From Symsagittifera roscoffensis (lineage: Eukaryota > Xenacoelomorpha > Acoela > Convolutidae): DNA of 64,000 nucleotides. The notes beneath the pieces are model-generated. The model saw only the letters and a list, made by a program, of their open reading frames with translations. It was not told the origin of the DNA and searched no databases. The position numbers and the translations under genes were made by a program. Below, in pieces: positions 59,501 through 64,000 of the stretch. Numbering within the stretch: position 1 is the first letter of the stretch; the number at the start of each line of letters is the position of its first letter. The stretch is from NCBI RefSeq assembly GCF_963678635.1, contig NC_087067.1:27969547-28033546 (forward strand). Direction: 5' to 3'.

Positions 59501-62500
59501 TTTGGTTTTTTGCGTGCTAAATAAAGATGCCGGACCCGCAAGCTTCGAGGCCACATGATGATGGCCTTGGAACTACAGACCTTCAAGACTGACAGGAGGA
59601 TACTTCGGAAACTTCACCACCGCTCCCCTTTCGTTTAATCTATTTCAATCACAAATCTTAGAGAAAAAAGGCGGAAATCGAATGAGTTCAGGCCGAATTC
59701 TTGCCAGCAGCCCCTTTAATGCAATGAATTCAAGCGAATTTTTACGAATTTGTTTTAATATTTTGTGATACTAAAATTTAGTTGCTCCTTTTTGAAGGTA
59801 AGTTATTTTTAACTTTTTTGGGACCTCAAAAACCGCGAAAGTACCAATCGAAGACCAAACATGTTTGCCATGGCCTAATTAACCCACCGGCCAGTTTTCG
59901 TTGCAATCGGACAAGGTGAACAAAAATTTACAGGTGGGGGCAGGAGATTCTGCATTTGAGGCTAGAGATCGAATGTTCTGTTGGTCCAAAAAACATAATG
60001 TAATCCGAATCTCCTCACATGTATCTTGTTTCAGCGTAGCCGACTCTGTTCTGATTTCCAGGTCCTCCCGGAACGTTGCAGTTGTTGATATAGTCTTGAG
60101 CTGAGTTCAAGTCACCCCTGCAACAAACAACAACCGCTCATCAACGAGCAATATGAAGTTTGAAAGACAGAAAAAACGAAAGATGTAATGACAGAGAATA
60201 CTAACGACTCGTTAACTGGGTAGCATGCAAACATTTGTTGGCCATCTCTGAAAAAAAAGGTTTATTTGGGTCTGCAATTTTTGTTTTAAAGAATTTTGAA
60301 ACAACTCAACTAGAAAAACAATCAAAAGTTTTAATAATTGTAACCAGTAGCGGAATTGGAGAGACCCCTTATTCGCAGGGATTCAACCCCCTGCAGACCC
60401 AAAGGGTTTCCCTTTTGAAATATCCATTTTTAGCTGACTGACCATAAAATTTTTCTAAGGGCGCCTTCGGCTTCTTCCATATATAATAGTTTTGCGGGGG
60501 AGCAATTTTTTGGTCAGAAACATCCTTAAAACGTCTTTTTGACCTGTTTTTTGTTTACAAAAACTTGGTTGTGGCGCCAGAAAATTTGGTCAAAATAGGG
60601 TCTTTATAGTGATTTGGGAAAACGAAGAAAATCATATTGGTCAGCCAAAAAAAAGGTCGAAATATTGGTTTCCTAAATACGTTTTGTCGGAACTTTGATG
60701 GCACCTTTTATATCTCGGTCCGCAGTTGACGTTTTTGAACTGGAGCCAGGCTTCGAATGGCTCGGGGTCCTTGAACATCAGCGGTTGTCCCCAGCCCACT
60801 CCACCCCCTTTGCCCTTGCCCTTACCCTCCTTCTCTGCGTTGGCATTGTTGTCTTTCTTGTGGATGTTACCGCCTGAAAAGCACAAATATATATATATAT
60901 CGTTTGGTCGTAGGCCAACAAGCCGAAGGGCCAAAGCAAATCGAAAATAAGATTGCCATGTCAACAAGCCAAAAATTACTTCTGTAATGCAACATAACAG
61001 TCGCTCGTCACTGTTGCCATGCAATTGTTACGTAATTTTGATGTAATTTCGGCCTCAAGATATAGCGGATTGTTGAACATCCACCATATCTTTCAAAAAA
61101 ATGGTCAATTAAATTAATGGGTGTAACTTTAAAATTTTTGTCAATAAAAAGCTAGTTCTCGTTAAGTATGGTACGACTGTTGTTATAATTGATCACCTTA
61201 AGTTAGTTGTAAGAAATTTTTTCAGCAATTTTTTTCTAGAAACTTGCTGCAATCATTTTAGTCGTTTTCCTTCATTTGGAAATAAGATGTTTTTTGTAAG
61301 AAAGGCTTATATGTTTTTTTTTAAATTTTTTTTTTCGTTTTATAGACATTGATTACCTTTATATGAGGATGAAGTTGAACTTGAGTCTCCCATTCCACCG
61401 CCCATCCCTGAAACAGAAAAGAAGAAATGAAGTAAGAAGAGGTTTCAAATGACTTAAATACAGTTTTTGTTGATAGTTAAGTTACGTTAATACAACCCGA
61501 ACTGACCATCATCGTAATCAGCTTCCCCTTCCTCGCCATCCGACATCCCACTGGGCCTCGTAGTGCTTCCACCAGTCATCCCGGAAGGCCGGGTGCTACT
61601 GCCACCAGACATTCCCTGACTTGGTCTCTGGCTACTTCCGGCTGCCGTCCCACTCGGTCTCATAGTGCTACCGGCACCAGTTGGTCGGGCCATGCTGTCT
61701 TCATCCGTCGCCGAAGTGTCACTAGGCCGAGTAGCACCACTGGGTCGACTCCGTTTTCCGCTAAATGGGGCGCCACTTGGCCGGGTACCAGCTCCGCTAG
61801 GCCTGCTTGCATTTCCGGCGAGAGCGCTGTCTGATTCGGATCCACTAGCGCCAGACATTCCTCCCGAAGCACCACTAGGTCGGGCAGTTCCGACAACAGA
61901 TGCTGTTGCTCCACTAGGTCTTGCCTGACTTCCTGCGGCGGCAGACCCCGCGGCAGCTGATCCTCCGGCTGCTGATCCGGACATTCCACTCGGTCTTGCA
62001 GTACTTCCAGTACCACTTGGCCGCGCAGCGCTTCCAGCAGCTGCAGAACCAGGTGCTTGTGAGCCTCCAGCAGCGGAACCTGACATCCCGCTGGGTCTTG
62101 CAGTACTCCCAGCAGCAGTACCAGACGCACCGCTCGGTCGAGCAGTGCTTCCGGCTGCTGCCGATCCAGGTGCTTCTGAGCCTCCGGCGGCAGATCCAGA
62201 CATTCCACTTGGTCGCGCTGTACTTCCAGCTGCTGCGGAACCTGGCGCTTCCGAGCCGCCTGCTGCTGAGCCTGAAACTCCGCTGGGCTTGGCCTGAGAT
62301 CCACCGAGTGCCGATCCGTCAGCTTCTGACCCTCCAGCTGCCGAACCCGACATTCCACTAGGTTTGGCTGTACTTCCCGCAGCCGTCGATCCTGGGGCTT
62401 CCGAGCCTCCGGCGGCAGATCCGGACATTCCACTGGGACGTGCAGTGCTTCCAGCTGCTCCCGAGGGTCTTCCAGTACTGGCGCCTGACGGTTTTCCTCC

Positions 62501-64000
62501 CGCTGCACTACCAGCTGCACTGCCACCAGCTGCACTGCCACCAGCTGCGCTGCCTCCCTCAGATGCGCCCTCGAAAAACCCAAAATTAAAAACTGACTAG
62601 AAACATGCTCAAGCTCGTCCACATTTTGGTCTGTGGTGCTTAGAAAAATATAGCCAACTGACTGTTGGAAAAGACTAATGAACTCAAGGAAACTGAAAAA
62701 ACTGACTTGTTTTGTTGAAAAACCTTCAAATTTTGAACTTTGAAAAAATAGATGGCTTTAAAGCTCTTTGAGTTTATAGAACAGCTGAAAATTTGAGCTT
62801 GTAGAAAAGTGTTTTGATTGACACTTTTTTGATAAAATTAAACCAATTTCAGAAAACCAGATCAATAGGTAAAACTATTTATTTCGCTGGGAAATCTGAT
62901 AATTAATTTCCATTTTCGAAATTAGAAGCCGATCACGTTTTTCGTCACCCTTACATTTTTGCTGCTCGATAGTGGAGTTTGCCTTCCTTTTAACAAAAGA
63001 AATGAGGTAATAGAAAAAATCAAAAACCGACTGTTTTCCAGTTTCCCACCTTCCTCGTAAAATTACCGTATAAAGCTGTTCAAAAATTGTTCACACATTT
63101 TGCATGTAAGAAATATTATCAACATTTGCTCACATGTTCACATTGACACGTTTCAATGCAATTTAGAACAAGAAAAGTTATTTTCAATAGACTTTTTTTA
63201 CATTGAATTTCAGAAAAAAATCAAAGGGGGAACTGGAAAAAAGCCCAAAAATCAAACCGCGAAAAACTAAAATGAGAATGAACAAATTCTTGAAAAAAAG
63301 ACAAAAAAATCACCAAGACCTATATAAGAGTACTCACTACGTTCATAACTCTTAAAAGTGGAGAAAAAAATTTTGATTTCAAACTAAGTTGAAAACTTGG
63401 ATCGAAGTGTAATCAGAATATCAATTTTTACTCTTTTTAATTATTAATTGATAATATAACGGCATCTAACCGAAGCATTTGATCCAGCACCCCCCAAACT
63501 AACAGATCCTCCTGCCTCGGAACCAGTTTTTGATCCCGCTCCAGATCCTGCAGCACTTCCAGCTCCACTTGCTTTGGAACCAGCTTGAGATCCAGCCTTG
63601 GACCCAGCAGCTTCTGGACCGGTCCAGTTCCCAGCATTGGTCGATCCAACCATCGAACCTTGACCAGAAGCTCCAGCCGCACCAGATCCTGCCTGTTTAC
63701 TACCAGACAAGTCACTTGCGGTACCCGAAGGCTTAGCCCCTGATACTTTGGTAACTTCTCCAGACATCTCGGAAGCTTGCGATCCCGATGGTGCTGCAGA
63801 ACCTGCAACTCTGGATCCAGTACCAGCTGCTGAACCTGCGGCTGATCCACCTGCGGCAGAGCCAGCAGCGCTTCCACTGCCTGCAGCGGAACCAGCAGCG
63901 CTTCCAGTACCTGCTGCAGACCCGGCTGCAGATCCAGCAGCAGCAGAACCCCCAGCTGCCGACCCAGCTGCTGACCCAGTTCCAGCTGCAGATCCACTCA
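47326..64000 (-). CDS. Unrecognised repeat-rich structural protein, 14 exons, 5' partial
   Basis: Fourteen exons on the minus strand join through GT-AG introns with consistent phase at all 13 junctions, giving at least 987 residues and a stop at 47326-47328. The order is: a Gly/Ser/Ala-rich segment (63471 to the edge); 354 residues with about 20 [RK]PSG-type motifs in a ~25-residue repeat (MSGSAAGGSEAPGSAAAGS then ARPSG); an acidic, Lys/Gly-rich linker; a region with cysteines spread through VNCGPRY, FACYP, INNCNVPGG, NCENLCENQ, DNCGLPNPDGIYC and DLCCTKPDCPG; a poly-Gly stretch; and about 200 charged, probably helical residues (DDDIESLKRDYYKLSNDYET, then FICLHGQFEDYYF) ending KTGVDF. Low complexity plus many cysteines suggests a secreted matrix, cuticle, silk-like or adhesive protein; that is inference. 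The N-terminus and any signal peptide lie beyond the window. Introns contain a Ty3/gypsy element, a LINE and MITEs. I recognise no family. Confidence 0.85.
48075..48279 (-). CDS. Gene 2 exon 13
   Basis: One base completes a split Arg codon, then 68 codons follow (VARQFICLHGQFEDYYFKMQ to RVDYPYQQ) before donor GTGATT. It is rich in aromatic and charged residues. Confidence 0.88.
48406..48571 (+). repeat. Direct repeat flanking the Ty3/gypsy element, left copy
   Basis: It is about 87% identical by eye to 53176-53336 in the same orientation and runs into the assembly gap. Part resembles the hAT-type MITE interior (ACGCGGATCTGG, AAGCTCTCCCAAAACA). It may be a decayed LTR or a duplicated MITE fragment; typical TG...CA LTR ends are not seen. 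Confidence 0.55.
48572..48771. other. Assembly gap (200 N)
   Basis: Two hundred N. The integrase frame enters this gap, so the C-terminal integrase and any 3' end of the retroelement are missing. Confidence 1.
48772..49320 (-). pseudogene. Ty3/gypsy integrase, truncated by the gap
   Basis: The open frame includes RTRDLHVKDELLFLDNK, the HHCC zinc region (HETHPGQFG to CTQC) and the catalytic core with INLDFAGPL (first Asp) and IGVDHGSCFLSHDF (second Asp). The catalytic Glu and C-terminal domain would lie in the gap. It is out of frame with the upstream pol. Confidence 0.88.
49501..52338 (-). pseudogene. Ty3/gypsy pol with nucleocapsid, protease, RT and RNase H
   Basis: A 945-residue frame. 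Residues 73-108 hold two cysteine knuckles, the second a canonical C-x2-C-x4-H-x4-C. The aspartic protease motif is around residue 200 (PVDSASPVSF, with ILGND at 276-280). The RT region has WFSNLDLKNAYSQLQL and YIDD at 514-517. RNase H has KTDASHSGLGATL near 664 and IVTDHKALLSAL near 730. The frame then runs off through a one-base discrepancy at an A-run near 49570 (minus-strand GAAAAAAC); the conserved continuation (ELPMDKVNEPLFIIPEEH) is in the neighbouring frame, followed by a stop near 49365 and another shift near 49315. The copy is therefore not functional as read. It lies in intron 12 of gene 2 on the same strand. Confidence 0.92.
52363..52974 (-). pseudogene. Ty3/gypsy gag (capsid region)
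   Basis: A 203-residue frame starting at ATG 52974, with PPFWPNHTREPPHAWTQWSD near the N-terminus and KLRSILFLALGSEGKRLF and FSEFWTLLDAAF in the capsid-like region. It ends at TGA in the same frame as the pol frame, which resumes IRDIFVCNMKNTDIQRKLL. A single in-frame TGA therefore separates capsid from nucleocapsid. The related decayed copy near 28.4 kb has TGG at the aligned position, so a nonsense mutation is the simplest reading. Confidence 0.85.
53176..53440 (+). repeat. Direct repeat flanking the Ty3/gypsy element, right copy
   Basis: It matches 48406-48571, then continues into CGGCGCGCGCTTTCTCTCAA and GGTCCATATTGCAGGC, resembling the hAT-type MITE interior. It could be the 5' LTR of the minus-strand element or an older MITE. 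Confidence 0.5.
53642..53769 (-). CDS. Gene 2 exon 12
   Basis: The acceptor is GACCTTTAG. It starts in phase 0 with ALEEARQTQMQCGSRSGTAE and ends HAVNL plus two bases before GTCACA. The intron downstream (5.4 kb) holds the Ty3/gypsy element. Confidence 0.85.
54780..55190 (+). mobile_element. hAT-type MITE, eroded
   Basis: It starts CAGTGGGGAAAG, with internal GGTCGACCAATTTGAT, GCGAGCTCTCCGAAAACA and GGCGCGCTGCCCC in the same order as the 23018 element. The right terminus is decayed. Confidence 0.65.
55340..55412 (+). mobile_element. Helentron-like family 2, 3' end
   Basis: It reads GGCCGGAACATTCTGT, then CATAACCGACTATCATTGTT in the same order as the complements of 22892 and 43976. Here the hairpin loop/stem is decayed. 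Confidence 0.6.
55679..57469 (-). pseudogene. Dead LINE (non-LTR retrotransposon) in intron 11 of gene 2
   Basis: Pieces of one non-LTR reverse transcriptase occur in order on the minus strand. At 56966-57469: ALDILKARGPYGLPPNLFKK, WKTGKVKPLHKK and EDYRPVTLLNIASKMFKKC. Near 56760-56890: DLVKIFDTINHRLLLNKLRN (first catalytic Asp). At 56143-56742: SGIPLESFLGSSSFLVYVLD, SFADDSKLL (catalytic FADD) and WCLENNLKLNKIK. At 55679-56026: the C-terminal tail FPRLRQEAARRSFWDRACRL. Frameshifts divide it. A 27-bp tandem repeat lies within. It differs from the 5.7-kb LINE. Confidence 0.85.
56308..56385 (-). repeat. 27-bp tandem repeat inside the LINE
   Basis: Three units containing CAATGGCTTTACGGCAGAAG (starts 56308, 56335, 56362) add repeated SAVKPLLLT to the translated frame without shifting it. 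Confidence 0.9.
57777..57879 (-). CDS. Gene 2 exon 11
   Basis: The acceptor is ATCATTTGCAG. One base completes a split Ile, then QLSGDDDIESLKRDYYKLSN to AFAQ, ending in phase 0 before GTAGAA. The sequence has a coiled-coil-like charge pattern. Confidence 0.85.
58140..58354 (-). CDS. Gene 2 exon 10 (Cys-rich to poly-Gly)
   Basis: The acceptor is ACATTTTAG, phase 0, donor GTGAGT. It encodes NQAKNQSDLCCTKPDCPGLN, a Gly-rich run with RPGGG and GMGGGNCG, then ATRRGQNANIIPLKNHSMY. Confidence 0.88.
58719..58824 (-). CDS. Gene 2 exon 9
   Basis: The acceptor is TTTTAACCAG. One base completes Lys, then CADRDPHKFGVRAHTVVSGF and DNCGLPNPDGIYCES, ending in phase 0 at a weak donor GTTATT. Confidence 0.82.
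59140..59166 (-). CDS. Gene 2 exon 8, 27-bp microexon
   Basis: The acceptor is TTTTTCAG and the donor a perfect GTAAGT. It encodes (N)MRWDPVVI with phase 2 at both ends. Confidence 0.8.
59319..59369 (-). CDS. Gene 2 exon 7
   Basis: 51 bp, acceptor TTGTTTAG, donor GTAAGT, phase 2 at both ends. It encodes (I)NCENLCENQVPNGLGP. Confidence 0.83.
60019..60117 (-). CDS. Gene 2 exon 6
   Basis: 99 bp, acceptor TTTGTTGCAG, donor GTGAGG, phase 2 at both ends. It encodes GDLNSAQDYINNCNVPGGPG and NQNRVGYAETRY. Confidence 0.85.
60206..60247 (-). CDS. Gene 2 exon 5
   Basis: 42 bp, acceptor TTTTTTTTCAG, donor GTTAGT, phase 2 at both ends. It encodes (R)DGQQMFACYPVNE. Confidence 0.8.
60345..60670 (-). mobile_element. 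hAT-type MITE remnant in intron 4 of gene 2
   Basis: CAGTAGCGGAATTGG, then GGGATTCAACCCCCTGCAGA and GGGCGCCTTCGGC follow the 23018 element in reverse. The far terminus is eroded. Confidence 0.65.
60705..60873 (-). CDS. Gene 2 exon 4
   Basis: The acceptor is TGTGCTTTTCAG. It enters in phase 1 and leaves in phase 2 before GTGCCA (weak donor). It encodes GNIHKKDNNANAEKEGKGKG, then GWGQPLMFKDPEPFEAWLQF and KNVNCGPRYK. Confidence 0.85.
61357..61407 (-). CDS. Gene 2 exon 3
   Basis: 51 bp, acceptor TTTCTGTTTCAG, donor GTAATC, phase 1 at both ends. It encodes MGGGMGDSSSTSSSYK. Confidence 0.85.
61507..62569 (-). CDS. Gene 2 exon 2, the [RK]PSG repeat exon
   Basis: The 354-codon exon is bounded by acceptor TTTTTCGAG and donor GTCAGT. 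It starts in phase 0 and ends in phase 1. It has eighteen exact [RK]PSG motifs and three variants (RPSD, RPTG, RPSQ). Regular 25-residue units of MSGSAAGGSEAPGSAAAGS plus ARPSG are clearest in the first half, degrading to shorter RPSG-only spacing and an acidic tail EEGEADYDD. Confidence 0.9.
62570..63470 (-). other. Gene 2 intron 1 (of those visible), no gene seen
   Basis: AT-rich intron with donor GTTAGA at 63470 and acceptor ending at 62570. No nested coding sequence or clear repeat is present. Confidence 0.6.
63471..64000 (-). CDS. Gene 2 first visible exon, Gly/Ser/Ala-rich, partial
   Basis: 176 codons run in from the window edge. They are dominated by GSAAG, GSAAAG and GTG units, then SGAKPSGTASDLSGSKQAGS and GSKAGSQAGSKASGAGS, ending GAGSNAS in phase 0. 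Most glycines and alanines use GGN and GCN codons in a CTGCAG-rich repeat. The other minus-strand frame is Leu/Gln-rich and does not connect by splicing. Confidence 0.85.

Noticed and set aside
61921-62600. Plus-strand frames opposite the repeat exon
   Set aside because: They are antisense shadows of a low-complexity repeat, with no domain and no splice support.
61660-62622. Long Leu/Gln-rich minus-strand frame across the repeat exon
   Set aside because: It is the shifted frame of the GSA/RPSG repeat. Only the Gly/Ser/Ala frame connects in phase to exons on both sides.
63437-63997. Leu/Gln/Val-rich minus-strand frame at the right edge
   Set aside because: This is another frame of the GSAAG repeat. 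The Gly/Ser/Ala frame ends at a phase-0 donor that matches the next exon.

Overview
This is a eukaryotic, almost certainly invertebrate metazoan window. It is AT-rich, its genes are split by GT-AG introns (some several kb long and full of transposon debris), it carries a muscle/actin-binding calponin-family gene, and it holds LINE, Ty3/gypsy, hAT-type MITE and Helentron-like elements. There is a 200-base assembly gap (N) at 48572-48771. I cannot name the phylum from sequence alone. No bacterial operons, tRNA or rRNA genes or CRISPR arrays are visible.

Layout. 1-4.6 kb: a punctuated segmental duplication made of a palindrome-rich AT repeat, a 'GTTCCGAC' Helentron-like repeat and a conserved 0.6-kb segment. 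5.3-10.2 kb: a long degenerate minisatellite interrupted by a dead LINE. 10.2-19.9 kb: T-rich sequence with large internal duplications and no convincing gene, probably decayed antisense retroelement sequence, with one clean TA-flanked MITE at 17.0 kb. 20-24 kb: a CCCGGGTTG-bounded repeat, and a hAT-type MITE with a perfect 8-bp target duplication sitting inside a Helentron-like copy. 24.1-28.9 kb: a badly decayed Ty3/gypsy copy on the minus strand. 29.5-32.6 kb: a second copy of the 5.3-kb minisatellite locus and a nested pair of Helentron-like repeats.

33.2-39.7 kb: gene 1, plus strand, a transgelin/MP20-like single calponin-homology protein in four clear coding exons, plus a possible initiator exon consisting only of ATG. 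Its first large exon is followed by about nine degenerate tandem copies of its own 3' half, splice donor included. 39.7-47.3 kb: intergenic, entirely repeats, with one tiny possible first exon at 46.48 kb.

47.3-64.0 kb: gene 2, minus strand, 14 exons with consistent phases at all 13 junctions, open at the window's right edge. It encodes at least 987 residues: a Gly/Ser/Ala low-complexity N-terminal part with about 20 [RK]PSG-type motifs, a cysteine-containing middle, a Gly-rich linker and a charged, probably helical C-terminal region. I recognise no family; it looks like a secreted structural, matrix or adhesive protein. Its introns host a nearly complete Ty3/gypsy element (48.8-53.0 kb), a LINE (55.7-57.5 kb) and hAT-type MITEs.

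The most interesting items are the unrecognised repeat protein (gene 2), the tandem array of partial exons in gene 1, and two related Helentron-like families whose inverted repeats change in parallel at both ends while the 3' hairpin is replaced.
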